DNA of 64,000 bases, taken from contig CM053140.1 of NCBI GenBank assembly GCA_028571685.1, positions 20,689,501 through 20,753,500 of the forward strand, written 5' to 3'. Source of the stretch: Heterohyrax brucei. Lineage: Eukaryota > Chordata > Mammalia > Hyracoidea > Procaviidae. Under the pieces are notes generated by a model, which ran no database searches, had not been told where the DNA came from, and saw only the letters and a list, made by a program, of their open reading frames with translations. Shown here piece by piece: positions 10,965-20,639 of the stretch (position 1 is the first letter of the stretch; each line of letters begins with the position of its first letter). The translations under genes and the position numbers were made by a program.

Positions 10965-11110
10965 GAATCCCCCATCTGTGCCACCTACCAGCGGAGTGAC
11001 TTCCCTGCCTGAACCTCAGCTTTCCCACATGTAAAATGGGACAATAAATGATCTGCTCTCAGAGGCCTGTCTTAAGAGCAAAATGAGGTGATGTGTAGGG
11101 AGCCTTATGA
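10965..11110 (+). repeat. MIR element (plus), second copy
   Basis: It contains 'tgtgccacctaccagc', 'cctgaacctcagctttccc', 'gtaaaatggg' and 'caaaatgaggtga', the core and 3' half of MIR. Confidence 0.75.
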
Positions 11111-11414
11111 ACTGTGCCTGTGCCACAGGAGAGCTCAGCTCGGGAAGGACGGGGGCAGGGTAGGCTGGGCCTGGCGTGGGGCCAGAAAGCAGGATGGGCT
11201 GAGGTCAAGGTTCCCCCGAAACAGAGCTTGAGACAAGTGTGCATTGATCTTGGAGAAACACCTAGAGGGCAGCAGGGACTGAAGACAAGTAATAAACTGA
11301 TGAGTTATCACTATCAAAAATGGTGATCACCTTACTGCAGTTTACCTGGAACATTCCCATTTTATCACTCAGAATTCCACATCCCAAGAAACCCTTTAAA
11401 AACAAAACAATAAA

Positions 11415-11575
11415 AAATCCGTTACTGTCAAGTTGATCCTGATTCAAAGTGACCATATAGGATAAAGGAGAACTAGACCGTAGTCTCCAGGTAGCAGCTG
11501 GTGGATTTGAACTGATGACTTTTTGGTTGACAGATACAGCTCTCTGTAGCTCTTACTGCACCACCAAGAAACCCT
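11415..11575 (-). mobile_element. AfroSINE (antisense)
   Basis: Minus-strand AfroSINE, diverged, ending in 'accaccaagaaaccctc'. It abuts a second copy in the same orientation. Confidence 0.8.
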
Positions 11576-11577
11576 CT

Positions 11578-11742
11578 AAATCCAAAACCCATTGCCATAG
11601 AGTCAATTCCAGTTCATAGCAACCCTATAGGTCAGAGTAGAACTGCTCCATAGTTTCCAAGGAGCACCTGATGGATTTGAACTGCCAACCTTTTGGTTAG
11701 CAGATGTAGCATTTAACCACTACACCACCAGGGTTTCTAAGA
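11578..11742 (-). mobile_element. AfroSINE (antisense)
   Basis: Well-preserved copy: 'aaaacccattgccatagagt', 'ctataggtcagagtagaact', 'ttttggttagcagatg', 'ttaaccactacaccaccag'. Confidence 0.92.
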
Positions 11743-11744
11743 CA

Positions 11745-12925
11745 CCCTTCAGTCCTGGGAAAACTGATAGTTGCTTCCCCTAGTTATAAAGCAAACCCCC
11801 ACCAGGGGTAAGCAGGGCTCAGCCTCACCACGGAGCTTTGGGAGACAGTGCAGAACAGGCACCGCAGAGTCATCGGACCTGAGAGGCCAGAGAGCTGGGG
11901 AATGGATCCAATGCCAGCCCATCAGTTATTGATTAGATTATTCCTGAGCACTATGCGTGGAGCAGAATCCAGCACCAAAGAGGTACAGATACCTGAAGTT
12001 AAAGGTAGGCCAGGTGTACCCCAGTGGTGAGACCCAAAAGATTACAGACAGCACCAGCCCTAGTGGGTTATGGGGTTGACGGTTATGAGATCAAACTATG
12101 GGGAGGTGGTGATGAAGGATGTCACAGTGATGGAAATGCCATCTGAGGTTCAGAGCATGAGGATGGCAGTGGGGGTGTAGGGCTGAGTGAGATCTTGAGA
12201 GACATGATGGAGAGAGTGTGGAGAGCCTTGAAAGTCTGTATTATTTGTCCTCAGCCATGAAAGAGGAAGGTCCAGAGAGAGAGTTCTTATCCCATGTTTC
12301 CCAGGAAGTGTGGCCTCCTGATGGTCTTCCCCCTCATGGATGGGGCAGGGAGTAGGTCTTAGCTTTGACCAGAAGAGAACAGTCTTCCCCTCAAATTCTC
12401 CACATGGGACACAATGGCCTCTAGCTCAGAGTTTGGGTACAGTCCTTTGTCTTCCCAGCAGAATAAGGAGGCTGGTCCCAGGGAGGCTGAACTACCGCAG
12501 CCGTCATAGCCCAGGGAGGCAGCAACAAGAGCCAGACTGAGTTTCTGGCAGGTGTCTGCCAGTCATGAAGGTCAAAGACCCCAAACCACAGCAGCAGATA
12601 CAAACAAGGGCATTTTTTGGCTTGTGACCTGAAAAATTGAGGAACGCATTCTTTCAGGCACAGCTGGATCCAGAGGCTCAAATGATGTCCTCCAGATGGA
12701 TTCTGTCTCTGCCTCTCAGCTTCTTTGTGTGCTGCCAAGATGGCTCCAGAGGTGACATCCCTGGTTTCTATGCAGCTGAATGCCCCAGTTTGACTTTCAT
12801 TGGCTTAGCTTCGGTTATGTGTTCATCCCTGAACCAGTCCCTGTGGCCAGAAGAATGACATGTTCTGATGGGCTAGGAACCTAGCTATTGCCACTTGTCT
12901 TCCTGGAATAAACTTTTCTCCTTCC
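11745..12925. other. Intergenic, no gene recognised
   Basis: About 1.2 kb of unique-looking sequence with short open frames only and no splice-linked protein similarity. Probably old, unrecognisable repeat or neutral sequence. Confidence 0.5.
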
Positions 12926-12929
12926 TGCC

Positions 12930-13580
12930 ACTCAGCCCAGCCTACTTGAACTTCCCTACCTTGTCTAGCCCTTCCCTGTCCTGCACTGCCCAGTTCAGCC
13001 TTTCTTAGCCCAGCTAAGCATTGTCTAGCCCAGTTCAGCTTTGTCTAGCTCAGCCCGGTCCAGCCCAGTCCAGCCCTGCCCAGCTCTGCCCAGCTCAGCC
13101 CTGCCTTGCCCAGCCCAGCCCAGCTCTGCCCTGCCTAGCTAAGCCCTACCTAGCCCAGCCTAGCCAGCCCTGTCCTGCCTTGTCTAACTCTGTTTTGTCC
13201 AACCTAGCCGAGCTCTGTCCAGCCCTGCACAGTCCAGCACAACACTGCTCTGCCCAGCTGAGCCCTGACCAGCCCTGTCCAGCTCTGCCCTGACCAGCTC
13301 TGCCCTGACAGGCCTGCCCAGCCTTGCCCTGATGACTTTGCCCAGCCCTGCCCTGACTACTTTGCCCAGCCCAGGCCAGCCCTGCCTCATTTTGCCCAAC
13401 CCTGCCCAGCCCTGCCCTGCCTAGCCAGCCCTGCTGTGTTCCATCCAGCCCTGCCCAGGCTGCCCAACCCTGACCTGCCTGGCCCAGTCCTGCCGTGTTC
13501 TGCCCTGTCCTGCCCAGGCCTGCCCTCCTTAACCTTGCCCAGGCTAGCCTTGCCCAGCTCAGCTCTGCCCTGCCGCTGTA
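12930..13580. repeat. CAGCCCTGCC / AGCTC tandem repeat (650 bp)
   Basis: Continuous degenerate array of 5-mer and 10-mer units (cagcc, ctgcc, agctc, tagcc). It is extremely C-rich and G-poor on the plus strand. On the minus strand it reads as GAGCT, GGGCT and GGGCA pentamers. Open frames through it are Cys/Pro/Ala-rich artefacts. Confidence 0.9.
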
Positions 13581-13581
13581 G

Positions 13582-14262
13582 TCTTAATGTCCAGCATAGG
13601 ACCTGATGCAGTCAGTATTGGTTACATATTTATGGAAAATGGCATGTGTCTGTGTATCTGGATGTTTTCACGATGAGGGTTTTATGCTCCTTGGTGCCCT
13701 GAAGCTCTGATCTCAGGCCAGGGAGGGCTATGGGGCCAGAGTGACAAGGGGCAATTGCAGTAACACTGAGAGCATCTGGCACAGCAATCAGGTGTCATTT
13801 TGCATTAGGGAGTTGGTGTGGGAGGGATCGAAAGGCTGAAGGTAAATTCAATCTCCAGATAAGAAGAGGAAAGAAGTTTAACTCAGTGCCAGATAATAAT
13901 CTCAGTGGCACATCGTGGGCCCTCCTCTCCTTATCTCCTAATGTTGTCTAGCCTTGAGATACAGGCTGTGGCCAAATTCCTCATCAACCTCCATCTAGCT
14001 GATAAACCCATCAAGATTTAGACCCGGTTCATAAAAGCGCTGATTTTTGTAACCAGGCATATAGCTGCCTTGGAAAAAAGAAGCATACTTTCCAGCCTCC
14101 TTTGCAGCTAGATAAAACCATATGACTGTGCTGACGAGTGGGATATAAGCAGAAGTAATGTGCAACTTTGAGAAAAGGAGGTATTTTCTAATACCTACCA
14201 TCAGTTTATAGACATGATGGGTGGAAATCCAGCAGCTATAGTGGACTATGAAGTTACCTTGG
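13582..14262. other. Intergenic, no gene recognised
   Basis: Sequence without a usable open frame. The piece at about 14060-14165 resembles an old antisense LTR or DNA-transposon remnant, but I cannot name it. Confidence 0.4.
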
Positions 14263-14378
14263 TGTCTTAGTTTTCAGTGATGCTGTAACAGATATAACAC
14301 AAGTGGGTAGCTTTAACAAACCAGAATGTATTTCTCACAGTTTGGGGACTAGAGGTCTGAATTCTGGGTGCTGGCACT

Positions 14379-15224
14379 TTGTTGTTGTTAGGTGCCCTCA
14401 AGTTGATTCCAACTCACAGCCACCCTAGATACAACAGAATAAAACACTGCCCGGTCCTGCACCATGCCCATAGTCTTTAGCCCATTGTCGCTGCCACTGT
14501 GTCAATCCATCTCATTGAGGGTCCTGCTCTTTTTCAAGAATGCTGCATTTTGTCAAGCATGAGGTCCTTCTCTAGAGACTTATCCCTCCGGACAACATAT
14601 CCAAAGTATGTAAGACAATCTTGCCATCCTTGTTTCCAAAGAACATTCTGGCTGTACTTCTTTCACGACAGACCTGTTCATTCTCTTGGTAGTCCATGTT
14701 ACAGTCAGTATTCTTCTCCAACAACACAATTCAAAAGCATCAATTCTTCCATCTTCCTTATTTATCATCCAGTTTTCAAATGCATATGATGTGACTGAAA
14801 ATATCATGGCTTAGGTCAGATGCTCCTTAGTCTTCAAGGTGACTTATTCTTTGCTTTTTGATGTTTTAAAGATGTCTTTTGCAGCAGATCGGCCCTATGC
14901 AATGTGTCTTCTGATTTCTTGACTGCTGCTTCCATGAGTATTGATTGCCAATGCAAGTGAAACGAAATCCTTGACAACTTCAATCTTTTCTTCATTTGTC
15001 ATGATGTGACTTGTTCATCCAATCCAGAGGATTTTTGTTTTCTTGATATTGAGGTGTAATCCATACCGAAGGTGGTGGTCTTTGATCTTCATCAGTCAGA
15101 GCTTGAAGACCTCTTCACTTTCACCAAGCAAGTTTCTGTCATCAGCATAACACAGGTAATTAATAAGTTTTCCTTGAAACCTGATGCTCCATTCTTCTTC
15201 ATTTAGTCTGACTTCTTAGATTAT
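14379..15224 (-). mobile_element. RTE-clade LINE, 3' part (antisense)
   Basis: It starts on the plus strand with (TTG)n, the reverse of the family's (AAC)n tail, and runs back through the C-terminal coding region to the reverse-transcriptase end. The reading frame has many stops. It interrupts the surrounding LTR. Confidence 0.85.
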
Positions 15225-15469
15225 TTGCTTTCTGTCTCTGTCAGCCGGAAGGTTCTTGTCTCTTTCAGCTTCTACTCCTTGGCAATCTTTATTGCTATGT
15301 CACTCCCACCATCTCTGCTTCTCTCACTTGTGTTTGTCTTTTTTATATTTCAAAAGAGATTGACTCAAGATCCACCCTATGCTAATCCTGTCTCCTAACA
15401 AAGACAACCCATTTCAAAATAGGACTATAACCACAGTCACAGGGGTTAAGATTTACAACACTTATTTTG

Positions 15470-15972
15470 AGGAGTCAAAAGTAAGGATGTCACCTTGAAG
15501 ACTAAAATGTGCCTGACCCAAGACATGGTATTTTCAATCGCATCACATGCATGCAAAAGCTCGACTATGAACGAAGAACACAAAACAAGAATTGAAGCCT
15601 TGGAATTGTGGTGTTGGAAGAAAATGTTGAATGTACCGTGGACCGCCAAAAGAACAAACAGATCTGTTCTGGAAGAAGTATAACCAGAGTGCTCCTTGGA
15701 AGCAAAGATGGCAAGACTGCACCTTACACACTTTGGACAGGTTGTCAGGAAAGATCACTCCTTGTAGAAGGACAGCATGCTTGGTGGTGTTGTGGGTCAG
15801 CAGAAAAGAGGAAGACCCTCAACGAGATGGATCGACACAGTGGCTGCAACAATGGGCTTAAGCGTGAAACAAACTGTGGACATGATGCAAGACCACGCAG
15901 TGTTTCATTCTGTTGTTCATAGGGTCGCTATGAGTCAGAACTGACTTGATGGCACCCAACAACAACAACATC
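15470..15972 (+). mobile_element. RTE-clade LINE, 3' end (plus)
   Basis: C-terminal coding remnants (LCWKK-like motif, KEQTDLFWKK) run into the family 3' end 'ggtcgctatgagtcagaac' and (AAC)n. It is flanked by 'ttgagg' on both sides, a possible target-site duplication. Confidence 0.85.
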
Positions 15973-16261
15973 TTGAGGGGACATAATTTATTCCCTAACG
16001 TTTCCTTCTTTGCCCCCCCAAATTTATGTCCTTTCCACATGCAAAACACATTCAACTCATCACACCATTCCAGAAGTCTTAAATCAACCCTGAGTCCAAA
16101 ATCTCATCTTCTGAATCACATATCAAAAATAGGTGAGGCTTTAGGCATATACCATCCTGGGGCAAAATTCCTCTTCATCTGTGAATCTGTAAAAATTAGA
16201 ATACATGTTATCTGTTTCCAAAGTACAATGGAGGAGCAGGAATAAGGTAGACATTTCACAT

Positions 16262-16425
16262 ACCCCAAACCCACTGCCATCAAGTTGATTCTGACTCATA
16301 GTAACCCTATAGGACAGAGTAGAACTGTTCCACAGATTTCCCAAGGAGTGCCTGGCAGATTCGAACCACCAACCTTTTGGTTAACAGATGTAGCACTTAA
16401 CCACTATGCCACCAAGGTTTCTATT
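16262..16425 (-). mobile_element. AfroSINE (antisense)
   Basis: Minus-strand copy: 'aaacccactgccatcaag', 'ctataggacagagtagaact', 'ttttggttaacagatg', 'ttaaccactatgcc'. Confidence 0.92.
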
Positions 16426-16664
16426 TCATTTAAAACTGGGAGAAATTAGAAGGGAAGAAGGGATGATAGCCAATGAGCAAGCCCCAAGCTAATGTGATTT
16501 GTTCAAGGCTTGAAGACAGTCTTCTCTTCTCTGAGACCATCTGGGCAATGGCCCCACTCTCCAGACTCTGGGTATGGCCATGCCACCTGGATTTTCAGTG
16601 GTGGCCCCTCAGCTCTGACCTTCAGTTCTGCTGCCCAGGCCATATAGTACGGCAACTCTGTTCA

Positions 16665-16838
16665 GGATCATCAAAAATGAGGAAGACCCTCAAGGAGATG
16701 GATTGCCACAGTGGCTGCAATAATGGGCTTGAGCATACCGATGATTGTGGGCCTGACGGGACTGAGAAGTGTTCTGTTCTGTTGTTCATAGCGTCCCTGT
16801 GAGTTGGAACTAATTCGACAGCACCTAACAATAACAAT
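16665..16838 (+). mobile_element. RTE LINE 3' end (plus)
   Basis: It contains 'aatgaggaagaccctcaag', 'gatggattg' and the 3' end 'gttcatagcgtccctgtgag' followed by an imperfect (AAC)n. Confidence 0.85.
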
Positions 16839-17264
16839 TCTCCTAGCCCATCAGAGTGCTAACCTCACACCCTTGGCCCTGACAGACCCCATTCTTCTAC
16901 CCTTGGGCATGGCAGCCCCACCTCCCTCTGATTTGGGCACAATCCCACCCCTCTGACACAACCTAACAGCGGCTTCACACTCTAGAACCAAGTTGGGGAA
17001 GATCCAACTCTGAAACCTAGGAGGCTGTGGCCCTAACCTTTAAAACAAGAAGATCCTGCTTCCCGTGCTCCTTCCAACAGTTCTGCTGATCTCCAAGCTG
17101 CTCCAGGGATGGTCCTTTTCTTTTCTTGGAGGACAACAGATGTAGCTCCTTCCGTCTGTTTCCTGTCTAGAATTCCAAGAAGCAGAAGTGTCCTCTGCTT
17201 TGATTCTTTCTCTGTCTCCTTCAGTCTAAGCTAATGGGTTTTCTGCTGTGGCAGCTGGATGATG

Positions 17265-17428
17265 GAAACCCTGGTGGAGCAGTGGTTAAGTGTTATGGCT
17301 ACTCATTAAAAGGTTGGTGGTTTGAGTCCACCAGGCGTTCCTCGGAAACTGTGGGGTGGTTCTACTCTGTTCTATAGGATCCCTATGAATTGAAATTGAC
17401 TCGATGGCACTGGGTTTGGTTTAGTTGG
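17265..17428 (+). mobile_element. AfroSINE (plus)
   Basis: Sense copy: 'gaaaccctggtggagcag', 'gtggttaagtgttatggct', 'ctactctgttctatagg', ending 'tggcactgggtttggttt'. Confidence 0.92.
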
Positions 17429-17429
17429 T

Positions 17430-17700
17430 GTTACCTGATTAGGGTCTGTGCCTGGGATCAGTCAAGCCAATGAAACATAACTTCAAGGCAGAAAGAGGAA
17501 GATTTACAAGGAAATATGATACCACCAGAGATTTGACAACAACTCAGGCTGTTCTCCACAGAGTCTCAAAAGACAATTTTTACATCAGAGTTTATATATA
17601 ATTTTGGCAAGGATTAATTCCTATTTTTAAGCACATAGCCCATGGATAATTGTAGACATCACAAAATAATCAGAAGAAACTTTGTTAAACTGCAGATACA
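17430..17700. other. Unrecognised insertion between two AfroSINEs
   Basis: A/T-rich sequence with 'gaaagaggaagatttacaag' and 'gtttatatataattttggc'. It resembles an antisense LTR, but I cannot name it. No gene. Confidence 0.3.
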
Positions 17701-17702
17701 TA

Positions 17703-17862
17703 TGGAAACACTGGTGGCATAGTGGTTAAGTACTATGGCTGCTAACTGAAAGTATGGCAGTTTGAATCCATCAGGCACTCCTTGGAAACTCTGTGAGGCA
17801 GTTCTACTCTGGCCTATAGGGTCCCTGTGAATGGGAATAGACTTGAAGGCAGTGGGTATACA
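17703..17862 (+). mobile_element. AfroSINE (plus)
   Basis: Sense copy: 'ggaaacactggtggcatag', 'ggttaagtactatggctgc', 'ctggcctatagggtccctg', ending 'aggcagtgggta'. Confidence 0.9.
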
Positions 17863-18920
17863 TGTCAGATACCTAGACTCTAATCTGTATGTTTGTAACA
17901 GGCAAAGACAAAACTTACATAAAAATTCCTCTGCTAGTGGAACTAGCCTGTCAAGTCCACTCTGACTGAGATAAGGAGCAAGAAAGAAAGTTGCTGATAC
18001 AAAAAATGCCAGGCAGCCTTCCTAGCTGCTATCTCACAGGCTGAAGACCATTTCTCAAGAGAACCAAGAAAAGAAGGGAGAGTAAGGTCATAGGACCTAA
18101 GAGGGCTCCACACCCCTTTGGAAAAAGGCCAGTGTAGCTGGTGCAATAAAAAACATTTATAGATTATTTAGAGTTTCATTATGGCATTAGTTATGTCAAG
18201 CTCTCAATTACACATTTTGTAAAGGAGAAAACATGCTGCAAGGTATTAGGGTTACATTGGTTAATCCATCACTCACAGGCTTAATCTCTTTAACAAAAGA
18301 TTATGTAGCTACCTCCTTGGTAAAAATTCTAGGACATGTGTCCTTAGTTGGTACAACAGAATTTTCCACATCTTTAAATTTTGTCTTTGTTTTGCACAGT
18401 TCATTTTTAAGTCTATCTCTTCTCTCATTTTACTCAAACAGGGAGAAATTTTGTAGATCCGTTATAATCTTGCTTAGAAATCTCATCTGCCAAATATCCA
18501 AGTTCATCACTTAAAAGTTCTTCTTCCACCATGCATTTGAACATTATACAGACAAGCTCTTTGCTACTGCATAAAAAGCACTGTCTTTCTTCCATTGTCG
18601 AATCACATGTCCATCATTTCGTTCCAGAAGCAGGTTAACGTCTACATGTCCAGTGACATTCTGTTGCCAGCACCATATGTATTCTCTAAGACAACAGAGA
18701 TTTTTCTCCATAGCTCTCCTCACTTCCTTCTGAGTACTATTCACCAGAATTGCCTTTGATGTCGATAATTCTACCAATAGTCTCTTCGAGGCCATCTAGG
18801 CCTTTACCATCTAGTATCTTAAAACTCTTTCAGTGTCTCCACTCAATACCCAATTCCAAAACCACTTCTACATTTTAGGGCTTTGTTAGAGCCCTGCCAC
18901 ACTCCCAGTACCAAATTCCA

Positions 18921-19388
18921 TCTCAGTCATCCAGTGCTGCTGTAACAGAAATACCACAAGTGGGTGGATTTAACAAAGAGAAATTTATTTCCTCACAATA
19001 AAGTAGGCTACACATCCAAATTCCAGGTGTCAGCACTAGAGGAAGGCTTTCTCTGTCTGTTGGCGTTCTCATCAATGTTCTCCCAGACTAGCAGTGTCTC
19101 CATGAAAGGACCCCAGGTCCAAAGGGTCCTGACACTGCTTGCTTGGTGTTATAAAGTCCCCCAGTCTCTACTTGTTTCTTTCTTTTATATCCCAAGAGAC
19201 TGCCTGAAAACACAATACAATCTTGTAGACCGAGTCCTGCCTCAATGCAACTGTCACCCTTCATCCCTCATTAACATCTTAGAGGTAGGATTTACTACAT
19301 ACACGAACATCACACAATACTGGGAATCACGGTCCAACCAAGTTGACACACACATTTTGGGCGGGGGGCGGACACAATTCAGTCCATG
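18921..19388 (-). mobile_element. MaLR/ERVL-type LTR (antisense)
   Basis: From 'tctcagtcatccagtgctg' to 'cagtccatgac', the same LTR family as 40646-41210. It sits beside the tRNA-Leu-type primer-binding site at 18900-18913, so it is the 5' LTR of a minus-strand element. Confidence 0.75.
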
Positions 19389-19863
19389 ACACCAAGTCTA
19401 GAGGAAACTTCTCTCTGTCAGGTTGGAGGAGGGTCCTTTTCTCTTTGAGCTTCTGCTCTTAGGCAGTCTCCATATGGCTTGGTATCTCTCTTCCCCATCT
19501 CTGTTTCTCTTGCTTGCTGGTTTAATCTCACATCTCAAAAGAGATTGACTCGAGAATTCCTACACTAATCCTGCCTCATTAACATAACACAAAGACAATT
19601 CATTTCCAAATGGAGTTATAACCAGACATAGGGATTAAGTATAACTATATACATTTTTATACCCCACCAGAAGACAGTGTTGTGGAGTCAATTCTCACTC
19701 GTAGCAACCCTGTAGGACAGAGTAGAACTGCTCCATAGAGTTTCCAAAGAGCCCCTGATGGATTCAAACTGCTGACTTCTTGGTTAGCAACCATAGCACT
19801 TAACCACTATGTCACCAGGGTTTCCATACATATTTTTGGAGGAATATAATTCAATCCATAACA
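19389..19863 (-). mobile_element. Partial MaLR/ERVL-type LTR (antisense)
   Basis: The inner and terminal two thirds of the same LTR family ('cttctctctgtcagg' ... 'attcaatccataaca') follow the previous LTR directly. It carries an AfroSINE near its end. Confidence 0.65.
19668..19826 (-). mobile_element. AfroSINE (antisense), nested in LTR
   Basis: 'gtagcaaccctgtaggacag', 'agtagaactgctccatagag', 'ttcttggttagcaacc' and 'ttaaccactatgtcaccagg' are all present. Confidence 0.92.
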
Positions 19864-20162
19864 ATTCTTGGGAATGGAAAAATATGATAGATGCAACCTA
19901 GATCCTGCATGCCACAGAAGATTGTGCCTCCCCTGGACTGACCAACTCCAGTCATCTTGAACATGAGAAACAAACATGTATCTTGCTTAAGCCACTGGTT
20001 TTTCTTTTATTTCTTCTTCTTTTTCCTGTGTTTTGAAGCTAAATCCAATCCTAAATATGGGGGATAGCCACAGAGGTTAGCGTTAAAGCCACACTGTGGA
20101 AGACATTAACCAAGAAGACAGTATGCATCAAGAAGAGAACGGGGTACAATACAAAGACACAT

Positions 20163-20340
20163 TGTCATGGATTGAGTTGTGCTCCCTCAAAATATCTGTT
20201 GACTTGGTTAGGTCATGATTCCCAGTGTTACATGGTTGTCCTCCATGGTGCATGTTTTACATGATTTCCTTACATGTTGGAAATCTTATCACTGTGATGT
20301 AATAAAATGGATTAACAGCAGTTATATTGATGAGATATAC
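20163..20340 (+). mobile_element. MaLR/ERVL-type LTR fragment (plus)
   Basis: Sense-orientation LTR start ('tcatggattgagttgtg', 'tggttaggtcatgattccc'); its later part reappears at about 20572-20635. Between them lie an RTE endonuclease fragment (20340-20472) and a short antisense RTE 3' end. Confidence 0.6.
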
Positions 20341-20472
20341 AAGATTAGACAGACCACATGATGGAATTTTGCAAGACTAATGACTTCTTTGCAAATACGT
20401 TTTTTAACCAACACAAATGGCAGCAGTATACATGGCCTGCACAAGATGGAATACACAGGAACCAAATTGACT
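20340..20472 (+). mobile_element. RTE LINE endonuclease-domain fragment
   Basis: It translates to FCKTNDFFANTFF and HKWQQYTWPAQDGIHRNQID, the conserved end of the apurinic-type endonuclease domain of RTE LINEs (Trp and Arg-Asn-Gln-Ile-Asp). Confidence 0.75.
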
Positions 20473-20573
20473 GTTGTTGTGTTGTTAGGTGTCATCAAGT
20501 CAGTTCTGACTCACAGCGACCCTACGAACAACAGAACAAAACACTGCCCGGTCTTGTGCCACATCCACAATTG
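20473..20573 (-). mobile_element. RTE LINE 3' end (antisense, ~100 bp)
   Basis: It begins 'tgttgttgtgttgttaggtg' and continues with the reverse of the family 3' end, stopping at 'ccacatccacaattg'. Confidence 0.75.
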
Positions 20574-20639
20574 ACCTTCCTCCAGAGCCAACAAAGAGGG
20601 AAAGCCTTCGCCTAGAGTGGATACTTGAATTCTGACTTG

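Larger units (their letters stand above)
14264..15993 (-). mobile_element. MaLR/ERVL-type LTR (antisense), split by two RTE insertions
   Basis: The LTR begins at 14264 ('tgtcttagt') and is recognisable to 14378, at 15225-15465 and again at 15972-15993 ('gaggggacataatt'). The two gaps are filled by RTE LINE fragments in opposite orientations. It is the same LTR family as 40646-41210, where the ends and target-site duplication are clear. Confidence 0.7.
15994..18920 (-). mobile_element. MaLR-type internal region (antisense) with nested repeats
   Basis: The plus-strand end at 18900-18913 is the reverse of TGGTACTGGGAGTG, a primer-binding site complementary to tRNA-Leu as used by ERVL/MaLR elements, directly beside the LTR at 18921. 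The interior (16000-16260, 16430-16660, 16840-17260, 17860-18900) resembles non-coding MaLR internal sequence. No open frame for viral proteins is seen. Two RTE/SINE insertions at each side of 17.3 kb break it up. Confidence 0.55.

Noticed and set aside
13021-13293. Open frame rich in Cys/Pro/Ala/Gln in the CAGCC repeat
   Set aside because: Low-complexity translation of a tandem repeat; no start context or similarity.
17703-17800. tRNA gene suggested by tRNA-like box motifs
   Set aside because: The A/B-box-like sequences belong to the tRNA-derived head of AfroSINEs; no intact cloverleaf is present at this or the other SINE copies.
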